Part shown: positions 27,609 through 35,127 of the stretch, piece after piece | Numbering within the stretch: position 1 is the stretch's first letter | Layout of the letters: every line of letters begins with the position of its first letter | From: Paraburkholderia sp. UYCP14C | GTDB taxonomy: Bacteria > Pseudomonadota > Gammaproteobacteria > Burkholderiales > Burkholderiaceae | Assembly: GCF_004197395.1 (NCBI RefSeq) | Contig: NZ_SELS01000014.1 | Location: 1-64,000, forward strand | Reading direction: 5' to 3' | Length of the DNA stretch: 64,000 bases | The notes under the pieces: generated by a model | What the model was told of the DNA's origin: nothing | The model's input: the letters and a program-made list of their open reading frames with translations, nothing else | The model's database searches: none | Position numbers and translations under genes: made by a program

Positions 27609-27947
27609 TTATTTGAGCGACAGCACCCATGCCGCCAGCGTGGCCGCCTGATCGGGCGTCAGCTGCGTGTTCGCGGGCATCGGCACGGTTCCCCATACGC
27701 CGCTGCCGCCTTCGAGGATCTTGTGCTTCAGGTAGGTCGCGGCGTCCTCACGTCCCGCATAGCGGGCCGCAACGTCGTGCAGCGACGGCCCCATGAACTG
27801 GCGCGTGACCGAGTGGCAGCTCATACAGTTTTTCTGCTGTGCCAGCGCGAGGCCGGATGCTTCGGCGCGGGCTGCGGGACTGGCGGCGCTCAATGCGGCG
27901 GCGAGCGCAACAGTGGCTGCTACGGCTGCGTACGACATCGATTTCAT
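27609..27947 (-). CDS. Small periplasmic class I cytochrome c
   Basis: A 112-residue protein with a signal peptide (residues 1-28, ending ARAEA) and one haem site CMSCH at 41-45. The later VPMPANTQL supplies the axial methionine. This is the layout of cytochromes c551/c552, single-haem electron shuttles in the periplasm. GGAG lies upstream of the ATG at 27947; the frame continues upstream but without coding character. It lies downstream of ilvD on the same strand, separated by a strong hairpin, so it likely has its own promoter. Its electron partners are not evident. Confidence 0.92.
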   Translation of the reverse strand: MKSMSYAAVAATVALAAALSAASPAARAEASGLALAQQKNCMSCHSVTRQFMGPSLHDVAARYAGREDAATYLKHKILEGGSGVWGTVPMPANTQLTPDQAATLAAWVLSLK

Positions 27948-27998
27948 TATGGTCTCCGCCAGTGCAGATGCCCGGCTCGTGGTGCACGCATTATAAGA

Positions 27999-28034
27999 GC
28001 AATGGGGCGCACGGTTTTTCGTGCGCCCCATTGC
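27999..28034. terminator. Strong hairpin terminator between ilvD and the cytochrome gene
   Basis: A 15-bp perfect stem (27999-28013 with 28020-28034) encloses a six-base loop. It starts 27 nt beyond the ilvD stop, so ending the leftward ilvD transcript is its likely job. The T-run is clearer on the plus strand (GGTTTTTG), with a weaker TCTTATAA on the minus strand. Confidence 0.75.
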
Positions 28035-28060
28035 GGTTTTTGCGTCGCCGCCCGCGGTGA

Positions 28061-29734
28061 CTACCCCGTCACCGCCCCCCGATTCGCCGACTGCGCGAGC
28101 GCGAAATACTTCGCCATCACACCGCGCGTGTAGCGCGGCTTCGGCGCCTGCCACGCGGCGCGGCGGCGCTGCAGCTCGGCGTCGTCGATGTTCAGTTGCA
28201 GCAGCAGCCGGTGCGCGTCGATCGTGATCGAATCGCCTTCCTGCACGAGCGCGATGGTGCCGCCGACGAACGCCTCCGGCGCGACGTGCCCGACCACCAT
28301 GCCCCACGTGCCGCCCGAAAAGCGGCCGTCGGTGATGAGCCCGACCGTTTCACCGAGCCCCTTGCCGATGATCGCCGAGGTCGGCGCGAGCATCTCCGGC
28401 ATGCCGGGGCCGCCCTTCGGGCCCAGATAGCGCAGCACGACGACGTCGCCGGCGACGATCTTGTCGGCGAGGATCGCTTCGAGCGCGCTCTGCTCGTCGT
28501 CGAACACGCGCGCCGGGCCCGTGATGACCGGGTTCTTCAGCCCGGTGATCTTGGCGACCGCGCCGTCTTCGGCGAGGTTGCCCTTCAGGATCGCGAGGTG
28601 GCCTTCCGCGTAGAGCGCCTTATCGATCGGGAAGATCACCTGCTGATCGCTGCGCGGTTTGCCGGGTACGTCCTTCAGCTCCTCGGCGATGGTTTTGCCG
28701 GTGATCGTGATGCAATCGCCGTGCAGAAGCCCAGCGTCGAGCAGGATCTTCAGCACCTGCGGGATGCCGCCAGCCTTGTGCAGGTCGGTCGCGACGTACT
28801 GGCCCGACGGTTTCAGATTGCAGAGCACCGGCACTTTCTTGCGCATGCGCTCGAAGTCCTCGATCGTCCATTCGACCTCGGCTGCGTGCGCGATCGCCAG
28901 ATAGTGCAGCACCGCGTTGGTCGAGCCGCCCGTCGCCATGATCAGCGCGACCGCGTTTTCGATCGATTTCTTTGTGATGATGTCGCGCGGCTTCAGATCC
29001 CGCTTGACCGCTTCGACGAGCACGCGTGCCGATTCGGCAGCCGAATCGACCTTCTCCTGGTCGGGATTGGCCATCGTCGACGAATACATCAGCGACATGC
29101 CGAGCGCCTCGAACGACGAGCTCATCGTATTGGCCGTGTACATGCCGCCGCACGAACCGGTCGACGGACACGCGTTACGCTCGATGCCCTCGAAATCCTC
29201 CTGCGACATGCGGCCCGCCGTGAACTCGCCGACCGCCTCGAACGACGACACGATCGTCAGATCGGTGCCCTTCCAGTTGCCCGGGCGGATCGTGCCGCCG
29301 TACACGTAGATGCCCGGCACGTTCATGCGCGCGAGCCCGATCATGCCGCCCGGCATGTTCTTGTCGCAGCCGCCGATCACCACCACGCCGTCCATCCATT
29401 GACCCTGCACGCAGGTTTCGATGCAGTCGGCGATCACCTCGCGCGACACCAGCGAGTACTTCATGCCTTCGGTGCCCATCGACATCCCGTCCGAGATCGT
29501 CGGCGTGCCGAAGGTCTGAGGGTTCGCGTCGGCGCGCTTGATCGCGGTGACGGCCGCGTCGGCGAGTCGTTGCAGGCCGGCGTTGCACGGCGTGATCGTC
29601 GAGTGGCCGTTGGCGACGCCGATCATCGGTTTGTCGAAATCCTCCTTCTGGTAGCCGAGCGCGTAGTACATCGAGCGATTCGGTGAACGCGCGATGCCTT
29701 GCGTGATGTTCTTCGAACGACGGTTGTAGGCCAT
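28061..29734 (-). CDS. ilvD: Dihydroxy-acid dehydratase
   Basis: A 557-residue IlvD/Edd-family dehydratase. Cluster and active-site motifs are [11 protein letters not shown] and [18 protein letters not shown]. It makes 2-ketoisovalerate and 2-keto-3-methylvalerate in valine, leucine and isoleucine synthesis. The ATG at 29734 is preferred (GGAG upstream), four codons inside the longest frame. It is divergent from the LysR gene across 160 bp, which suggests that regulator as a control candidate. 2-Ketoisovalerate is also the pantothenate precursor, and panC/panD lie 20 kb away. Confidence 0.96.
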   Translation of the reverse strand: MAYNRRSKNITQGIARSPNRSMYYALGYQKEDFDKPMIGVANGHSTITPCNAGLQRLADAAVTAIKRADANPQTFGTPTISDGMSMGTEGMKYSLVSREVIADCIETCVQGQWMDGVVVIGGCDKNMPGGMIGLARMNVPGIYVYGGTIRPGNWKGTDLTIVSSFEAVGEFTAGRMSQEDFEGIERNACPSTGSCGGMYTANTMSSSFEALGMSLMYSSTMANPDQEKVDSAAESARVLVEAVKRDLKPRDIITKKSIENAVALIMATGGSTNAVLHYLAIAHAAEVEWTIEDFERMRKKVPVLCNLKPSGQYVATDLHKAGGIPQVLKILLDAGLLHGDCITITGKTIAEELKDVPGKPRSDQQVIFPIDKALYAEGHLAILKGNLAEDGAVAKITGLKNPVITGPARVFDDEQSALEAILADKIVAGDVVVLRYLGPKGGPGMPEMLAPTSAIIGKGLGETVGLITDGRFSGGTWGMVVGHVAPEAFVGGTIALVQEGDSITIDAHRLLLQLNIDDAELQRRRAAWQAPKPRYTRGVMAKYFALAQSANRGAVTG

Positions 29735-29894
29735 GGGGAGCTCCAAGTCTGGCTGTTCTGACGGATGCGCGCGGCGGGCGTCCGCGCGCGCATCCGTTCA
29801 GTGTAGTTCCGCGGGACCGGGCAAACAGGCGGTTTTGCGTGACGCGTGTCGCGTGTATTATTCGTGGCTGTTTAGGTCGCAAAATATATTAATC

Positions 29895-30866
29895 ATGCTG
29901 CCGACGATTCCCGATCTGCGCCAGTTGCGCTATTTCGTCACCGTCGCCGAGGAAAAGCACTTCGGACGCGCGGCCGCGCGTTTGTCGATGACGCAGCCGC
30001 CGCTGTCGCAGGCGATCCGCGCGCTCGAAGAGACGCTCGGTGTCGAGCTGTTCGCGCGCACCAAGCGCTCGGTCGAACTGACGGCGGTCGGCGCCGATCT
30101 GCTGCCCGAGGTGCAGCGGCTGCTCGCGGCCGCGGAAGGCTTGAGGCCGCTCGCGCAGAGCCTCGCGCGCGGTGAGGCGGGCGTGTTGTCGCTCGCGTTC
30201 GTGTCGACCGCGGATTACGGTCTGCTGCCGCTCCTGCTGCGCGATTTCGGCGCGCGGCATCCGCGCGTGCGCCTGGAGCTGACCGAGGCGACCAGCGACG
30301 TGCAGGTCGAGGAACTGGTGGCCGGGCGTATCGACGCGGGTCTGGTGATTGCGCCGCTGCCGTCGCGGCATGCGGCGCGGCTGTCGTGGCTGCCGATCGC
30401 GCGCGAGCCGCTCGTGATCGCGATGTCGAGCGAGATGGCGCAAGGGTTGCCGGGCAGCTTGAACAAGACTGGTGAAGACCCCGCCGCCGAATGGATCGAC
30501 ACGCCCGTCAGCCTGCGCGATCTCGCCGAAGCGCCGCTCGTGATCTTCCCAAGACGTCTCGCGCCAGGCTTTTATGACATCATTATGGATTGCTACGGCG
30601 TCGCCGGCCTCGCGCCGCGGATCGGCCAGGAGGCCATCCAGATGCAGACCATCGTCAGTCTCGTGTCCGCTGGCATGGGCGTCGCACTGGTGCCGCAATC
30701 GTTGCGTAACCTGCGGCGCACCGGCGTGGTGTACCGGCCGCTGTCCGAGTCGGTGCCCGCGATCGAGACCGGCCTCGTCTGGCGCACCGACGAGGTCAGC
30801 CCGGTGCTGGCGGGCTTCATCGAGATCGTGCGCGCGCATGCGGCGAGCGTGGCGTCGCGGGTGTGA
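29895..30866 (+). CDS. LysR-type regulator divergent from ilvD
   Basis: A 323-residue LysR-type regulator. The helix-turn-helix lies at residues 6-65 (LRQLRYFVTVAEEKHFGRAAARLSMTQPPLSQAI...), with the MTQPPLSQ recognition helix. The effector domain follows, with ATSDVQVEEL and VSAGMGVALVP as usual landmarks. The ATG at 29895 is used because the frame to 29733 runs through ilvD's leader. By the divergent-promoter rule it may control ilvD, with an unidentified effector. The domain resembles aromatic- or branched-acid-type BenM/IlvY relatives. Confidence 0.88.
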   Translation: MLPTIPDLRQLRYFVTVAEEKHFGRAAARLSMTQPPLSQAIRALEETLGVELFARTKRSVELTAVGADLLPEVQRLLAAAEGLRPLAQSLARGEAGVLSLAFVSTADYGLLPLLLRDFGARHPRVRLELTEATSDVQVEELVAGRIDAGLVIAPLPSRHAARLSWLPIAREPLVIAMSSEMAQGLPGSLNKTGEDPAAEWIDTPVSLRDLAEAPLVIFPRRLAPGFYDIIMDCYGVAGLAPRIGQEAIQMQTIVSLVSAGMGVALVPQSLRNLRRTGVVYRPLSESVPAIETGLVWRTDEVSPVLAGFIEIVRAHAASVASRV

Positions 30867-31030
30867 GGTCGCCTGCGATGTGAAAAATGATGCGAACGCT
30901 CGGCGAGGGACGGCGTCAAAGCCGGGCCTTCGTGCTCACGGCGCGCCCGCTGCGCTTCATGGCCCTTTGGTGATCGCCTTTGATCCGCTGTAAAAACTGC
31001 TTTCGAACCTGAACTGCCCATAACTACACG

Positions 31031-31936
31031 ATGCTCATTCACCCCAATTTCGACCCAGTCGCCATCCATCTGGGGCCGCTCGCCGTGCGCTGGTATGGCT
31101 TGATGTACCTCGTCGCGTTCGTCGCGGCGATCGTCGTCGCCCGGCTGCGGCTGCGGCTGCCGTACGTCGCCGCGCAAGGCTGGACCGCGAAGGATATCGA
31201 CGACATGCTGTTCTTCGGCGTGCTGGGCACGATCCTCGGCGGCCGGCTCGGCTACGTGCTGTTCTACAAGGCGAGCTTCTATTTCGCGCATCCGCTCGAC
31301 ATCTTCAAGGTGTGGGAAGGCGGCATGTCGTTTCACGGCGGCTTTCTCGGCGTGACGCTTGCGATGGTGCTGTTCGCGTATCAGCGCAAGCGCTCGTGGC
31401 TGCAGGTCACCGACTTCGTCGCGCCGATGGTGCCCACCGGCCTCGCGGCGGGGCGCCTCGGCAACTTCATCAACGGCGAGTTGTGGGGCCGCGTGACCGA
31501 TCCGTCCGCGCCGTGGGCGATGCTGTTTCCCGGCGCCGCGCCCGACGACGCCGCGTGGCTCGCCGCGCATCCGCAACTGGCCGCGCAATGGCATCTGAAC
31601 GAAGTGTTTGCGCAATATCACATGCTGCCGCGGCATCCGTCGGAGCTGTACGAGATCGCGCTCGAAGGCGTGGCGCTGTTCTTCGTGCTGATCTTCTTCT
31701 CGCGCAAGCCGAAGCCGCTCGGCGCGATTTCCGCGATGTTCCTGATCGGCTACGGCCTCGCCCGCTTCACGGTCGAATTCGCGCGTGAGCCGGACGATTT
31801 CCTCGGCCTGCTCGCGATGGGTCTGTCGATGGGTCAATGGCTGTCGCTGCCGATGATCCTCGCGGGCATCGGCCTGATGGTGTGGGCGTATCGCCGTGGG
31901 CGTCGCGAGCCGGCGCAGGCGGTCGGCGCGAACTGA
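31031..31936 (+). CDS. lgt: Prolipoprotein diacylglyceryl transferase
   Basis: A 301-residue seven-helix inner-membrane enzyme with the Lgt signature [17 protein letters not shown] and the conserved histidine in SFHGGFLGV. It transfers diacylglycerol from phosphatidylglycerol to the lipobox cysteine, the first step of lipoprotein maturation. It would act on the OmpA-family and SOD-like lipoproteins of this window. A strong terminator follows directly. Confidence 0.96.
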   Translation: MLIHPNFDPVAIHLGPLAVRWYGLMYLVAFVAAIVVARLRLRLPYVAAQGWTAKDIDDMLFFGVLGTILGGRLGYVLFYKASFYFAHPLDIFKVWEGGMSFHGGFLGVTLAMVLFAYQRKRSWLQVTDFVAPMVPTGLAAGRLGNFINGELWGRVTDPSAPWAMLFPGAAPDDAAWLAAHPQLAAQWHLNEVFAQYHMLPRHPSELYEIALEGVALFFVLIFFSRKPKPLGAISAMFLIGYGLARFTVEFAREPDDFLGLLAMGLSMGQWLSLPMILAGIGLMVWAYRRGRREPAQAVGAN

Positions 31937-31972
31937 GCGGCGCCCGGCTCGCGTAGCGAGCGCTGCATGAAA

Positions 31973-32006
31973 AAACGCCACGGCATCGCTTGATGCCGTG
32001 GCGTTT
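31973..32006 (+). terminator. Intrinsic terminator after lgt
   Basis: A 15-bp perfect stem (31973-31987 with 31992-32006) and the loop GCTT, with A-run before and T-rich run after. Because it is symmetrical and lies between convergent lgt and the SIMPL gene, it can serve both. Confidence 0.85.
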
Positions 32007-32041
32007 CTGTTTGAGCTGGCGTTTGCGTACGCGCCTGCGCG

Positions 32042-32767
32042 TTACTTCATCTGCACCGATCCCGATACGTTGACCGTCACCGTCGACGTGCCGCCTTCAA
32101 GCTGCAACGGCGCGCCCTTCGCGTCGGCGCCCATCGCGCGTGCGCTCATCATCATCATCGGACGCGGCATCACGCCGCTGTGATTCACGTTGACCTCGCG
32201 AATCGAATAGCCGCTAAAGCCGAACGCCTGCGAGGCCGACGCGGCCTGCTCGCGAAACGACTTGATCGCCTCGCCGCTGAGCCTCTGTTCGGCCGCGCGC
32301 TGCGCTTCCGGCGACAGCGAGAAGTGCACGTTGCCAACCTGCATGATCGATGCCATCTGTCCCGCGAGCTTCGATGCCGCGGCGAAGTCGCGCGACTGGA
32401 GCACGACTTCCGTGCGGCCGCGCCACGCCGAGATGCGTCCGTCGCGGTCGGTCGACGGGAAGATCGAGAACGCGCCAGAGCGCGCGGTCACGCCGGCGAC
32501 GCCGCGCGCTTTCTGCAAGGCGGCGTCGGCGCGTTCGTTCAGCGTCGACGTCAGCGCCGACGGCTCGCTCGCTTCCTGCTCGTAAAACAGTGTGATTTCG
32601 ACTTCGTCCTGCGGGACTTCGGCGCTTGCCTGCGCATTCAGCGACAGCACGCCCGAAGGCTGCTGCATCATGGTCTGCGCGCGAGCGGGCGCCGGGTTCA
32701 GCGCGAGTGCCACAGGCGCGCCAAAGGCGAGCGCGAGTGCTAGGGCCCGTGCGGTTTTTGTCGTCAT
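32042..32767 (-). CDS. SIMPL (DUF541) domain periplasmic protein
   Basis: A 241-residue protein with a signal peptide (MTTKTARALALALAFGAPVALA...ARA, about 31 residues) and then a SIMPL/DUF541 domain (VLSLNAQASAEVPQDEVEI, YSIREVNVNHSG). Family members are periplasmic or outer-membrane-associated proteins of poorly known role, linked to oxidative stress in E. coli YggE. The ATG at 32767 opens the signal peptide; the longer frame to 33016 is unlikely. It is alone between two minus-strand neighbours. Confidence 0.87.
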   Translation of the reverse strand: MTTKTARALALALAFGAPVALALNPAPARAQTMMQQPSGVLSLNAQASAEVPQDEVEITLFYEQEASEPSALTSTLNERADAALQKARGVAGVTARSGAFSIFPSTDRDGRISAWRGRTEVVLQSRDFAAASKLAGQMASIMQVGNVHFSLSPEAQRAAEQRLSGEAIKSFREQAASASQAFGFSGYSIREVNVNHSGVMPRPMMMMSARAMGADAKGAPLQLEGGTSTVTVNVSGSVQMK

Positions 32768-33022
32768 GGCTGGAATCCTTGTTTGAACAGGTTGTGCACG
32801 TTCGACGCGAGCACCGCGTGCTGGCGCGATGGTGGCGAGCGGGTTGACGGATGCGCTGGCGAATGAATCGGGTTGCCGTCGAGCGGTCGGTTCGAGCTCA
32901 CGCTTTCGTCGACCGATTAGGCGTGTTTTACCGCGGCTTGGTTCCCCAATTAGTGCTTCGCCGCCGCATCGGAAAAGATGCCCTGGCGCGATCACTTCAG
33001 ATGCCACGCCGCGCATTCATCT

Positions 33023-33481
33023 TTAAACGAGCCGTTCAGTTATGAAACGCCATTCGGCGTCGGTCACCGGTGTGATCGACAGACGGTTGCCTTTGGCGAG
33101 CACGCGCATGTCCTGCAATTGGGCATGCTCACGCAGCGCGGCAAGCGGAATCAGCGCGATTTTCTTCTTGAACACGACGTCGACGAGCAACCAGCGCGGC
33201 GTTTCCTGGGTCGATTTCGCGTCGAAGTACGGACTCTTTTTATCGAACTGCGTCGGGTCCGGGTACGCGCTCGACGAGACCTCCGCAATGCCCGCGATGC
33301 CGGGCTCCGGACAGCTCGAATGATAGAAGAGCACGCCGTCGCCGACCTGCATCGCGTCGCGCATGAAGTTGCGCGCCTGATAGTTGCGCACGCCGGTCCA
33401 CGGCAAGGTGCGATGCGGTGCGTTGGCGAGGTCGTCGATGCTTGCTTCGTCCGGTTCGGACTTCATCAGCCAGTAGCGCAT
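33023..33481 (-). CDS. EVE-domain protein
   Basis: A 152-residue EVE (PUA-like) domain protein: MRYWLMKSEPDEASIDDL, TGVRNYQARNFMRDAMQVGDGVLFYHS and IAGIAEVSSSAYPD are the family blocks. EVE domains fold like YTH domains and probably read modified bases in DNA or RNA. The ATG at 33481 opens the conserved block, so the 27-codon upstream extension is dropped. It is the first gene downstream of the 6S RNA on the same strand, the slot filled by ygfA in E. coli. Confidence 0.9.
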   Translation of the reverse strand: MRYWLMKSEPDEASIDDLANAPHRTLPWTGVRNYQARNFMRDAMQVGDGVLFYHSSCPEPGIAGIAEVSSSAYPDPTQFDKKSPYFDAKSTQETPRWLLVDVVFKKKIALIPLAALREHAQLQDMRVLAKGNRLSITPVTDAEWRFITERLV

Positions 33482-33586
33482 GAATCGGAGTGAACGTGTG
33501 AGATTGAACGACGCGCGGCAACAGCCGGCGCGTGCGAAAAAGCCCCTGAAAAAGGCGCTCAAACGAAAAAACGACGACCAAAGAAA

Positions 33587-33616
33587 AACGGCGCCGAACC
33601 GAAGTCCGACGCCGTT
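33587..33616 (-). terminator. Terminator of the 6S RNA transcript
   Basis: On the minus strand AACGGCGTCGGAC pairs with GTTCGGCGCCGTT around a TTCG tetraloop (two wobble pairs), followed by TTTTTCTTT. This is a textbook intrinsic terminator just beyond the predicted 3' end of the 6S RNA. Confidence 0.85.
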
Positions 33617-33621
33617 CCAGA

Positions 33622-33805
33622 TAAGGTCCCCGCCTTAGCCGCTAGGCCGGCATCCTGAACCGAGGGTTCAGAATTGGTCGCAGTAAGCAACACTTCGGGT
33701 ACATCAGACAGAGTGACGCGCACACCCGTGCTACAAATTTCCGCAACCGTGCACATGGCATTGGTTCAAGGAATATATGACCTTGGCGAACCAGGCAGGG
33801 AAGCT
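33622..33805 (-). ncRNA. ssrS: 6S RNA
   Basis: About 180 nt on the minus strand, starting 78 nt after zapA ends. The ends pair: CCCTGCC (near 33800-33794) with GGCGGGG (near 33633-33627). The 3' half contains ACTGCGAC, then the hairpin CTGAACC-CTC-GGTTCAG, then GATGCCGGCCTAGCGGC, matching in order the corresponding elements of E. coli 6S RNA. Location after zapA is the usual one. 6S RNA mimics an open promoter and sequesters sigma70 RNA polymerase in stationary phase. Exact ends are estimates from the closing stem. Confidence 0.85.
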
Positions 33806-33882
33806 AAACCGATGAAGCTACAACTCAAACCGTTGAACACTTGACCGGTTCGAAACCGGCCCGCTATTGAGCCCACTACTCC

Positions 33883-34197
33883 TTACTGCAAGCTGTACTG
33901 CTCGATCACAGTACCTAGCTGTTCGTTCATTTGCTGCATTGTACGCCGGATTTCTTCAGCAGGAAATGCTTCTCCGTGCCGCACGCTGCTTTGCAGCTTA
34001 AGCAGTTCCGATGCCAGCGACAAAGCAGCCATCACCGCGATGCGATCGGTACCGCGCACGTTGCTGCCGCTGCGGATTTTCTTCATCTCCGCGTCGACGC
34101 GCGCGACCGCCTCGAGCAGCGCGCCTTCGGTTTCCGGCGAACAGGCGAGACGATACGGTACTTCGAGAATCGAGACTTCGATCTGCTTGGTGGTCAT
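33883..34197 (-). CDS. zapA: Cell division protein ZapA
   Basis: A 104-residue ZapA: the N-terminal globular part (KQIEVSILEVPYRLACSPE) is followed by a coiled-coil helix rich in Ala, Leu and Glu. It binds FtsZ and cross-links protofilaments at the Z-ring. Its start overlaps the upstream coiled-coil gene stop by 4 nt, and the 6S RNA follows, a widely conserved order. Confidence 0.93.
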   Translation of the reverse strand: MTTKQIEVSILEVPYRLACSPETEGALLEAVARVDAEMKKIRSGSNVRGTDRIAVMAALSLASELLKLQSSVRHGEAFPAEEIRRTMQQMNEQLGTVIEQYSLQ

Positions 34198-34553
34198 GCG
34201 CTTTCTCCGTGTCGGCTCACGTCGCTGTCCGCTGCCTCGTGTTCGGGCTCGGCGGATCCGAGCAGATCGAGCTGGTTATCCGGTTCGCTGCTCGCGCGAG
34301 CGCGCGGCAATTTTTCGAGAATCGCATTCAGGCGCACCTGAGCGTCGTCGATCTTGGCGGACAGCGCGTCGCGTTCCGCCTGCAGTGCGTCGCGCTCTTC
34401 GCGCAATTGCGCGAGCTCCGCGTGCGTGGCTTGTACTTCGGCACGCGTTTGCGCGAGTTGCTCTTCGAGCGCGAGCCGCGCTTCGTTGTGGCGCTGGCTG
34501 ATCGCAATCAGCTTGCCGATGTTCTGGGAGAGTGATTCGAGTTCGGTGAGCAT
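34194..34553 (-). CDS. ZapB-like coiled-coil protein
   Basis: A 119-residue protein, nearly all coiled coil over residues 1-85 (regular heptads: LTELESLSQNIGKLIAI..., LAQLREERDALQAERDAL), with a disordered acidic tail. Small coiled-coil proteins encoded just before zapA are ZapB/DUF904-type division factors that bridge the Z-ring and the nucleoid terminus. Length exceeds E. coli ZapB (about 80 residues) because of the tail. The 4-nt overlap with zapA supports coupled expression. Confidence 0.78.
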   Translation of the reverse strand: MLTELESLSQNIGKLIAISQRHNEARLALEEQLAQTRAEVQATHAELAQLREERDALQAERDALSAKIDDAQVRLNAILEKLPRARASSEPDNQLDLLGSAEPEHEAADSDVSRHGESA

Positions 34554-34751
34554 GTGCTGCGTCCTCTAAAGACATCGCATTTTAGCGCGGAATATTACAG
34601 GTTCCGACAATTGTCTCGTTTCGAGACGTAACAGCATCGCTTCGTGCACGTTCATTGCGTGTCGTGTCGTCGACCATAAGATAAAAAACCGGCAATCCAT
34701 CGGACAATAACCTGCATTCAACAGAACGGATTGCGCTCCGATTGACCTTTC

Positions 34752-34780
34752 TTGACGCCCCGCGAGGCCGCTCCTAAACT
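34752..34780 (+). promoter_or_regulatory. Sigma70-type promoter of the btuB operon
   Basis: TTGACG (34752-34757), a 17-bp spacer, and TAAACT (34775-34780) give a good sigma70 promoter. Its predicted start near 34787 coincides with the 5' end of the cobalamin riboswitch, which makes the match convincing. Confidence 0.72.
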
Positions 34781-34785
34781 TCCCG

Positions 34786-35022
34786 CACTCTGGTGCCCGC
34801 ACGCGCATTCCGGCGCGTGCAGTTAAACGGGAAGCAGGGCGCGCGCGGTGCCAAACCGGATGCGCGAACCTGCGCTGCCCCCGCAACGGTAAGCGACCGC
34901 ATGTGATGTGCTCATGCAGGTCGGTCCTGATCGCAAGGTTGGAAGTTCAACGTGCGAGTGTGCCACTGCGCGTCACGCGTGGGAAGGCGGGATCGATGTG
35001 TCGTAGCCCGGATACCGGCCAG
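34786..35022 (+). ncRNA. Cobalamin riboswitch
   Basis: A roughly 235-nt leader with hallmark parts of the cobalamin aptamer: TGGTGCCCGC near the 5' end, a G/C-rich P2-P3 region with AAACGGGAAGC, then CTGCCCCCGCAACGGTAAGCG, and the B12 box as AGCCCGGATACCGGCC (35005-35020). It precedes btuB by about 105 nt. Binding of adenosylcobalamin should lower expression of the uptake and assembly genes. No U-tract terminator is evident after the aptamer, so control of ribosome access is the more likely output. Confidence 0.93.
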
Positions 35023-35032
35023 AAAAGAGGGA

Positions 35033-35064
35033 CGTCCCCCGCGAAAACGTTAAACAGGGGGACG
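35033..35064 (+). promoter_or_regulatory. Candidate expression-platform hairpin of the riboswitch
   Basis: CGTCCCCC (35033-35040) pairs with GGGGGACG (35057-35064). The 5' arm also lies in a competing palindrome, GGGACGTCCC (35029-35038), giving alternative folds. The stem lies between the aptamer and the AGGA ribosome binding site near 35113. A switching role is inference from position. Confidence 0.4.
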
Positions 35065-35127
35065 CCTCGTGACGCGTCGGCCCGCGGGGAAGCAGGCCGC
35101 GCATGCTAGCCACAGGAATGTCATCCC

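Noticed and set aside
34600-34630. GACAATTGTC palindrome and GTCTCG/CGAGAC hairpin upstream of the ZapB-like gene as an operator
   Set aside because: Likely within the promoter region of zapB/zapA, but short and without a candidate regulator; not strong enough to list.
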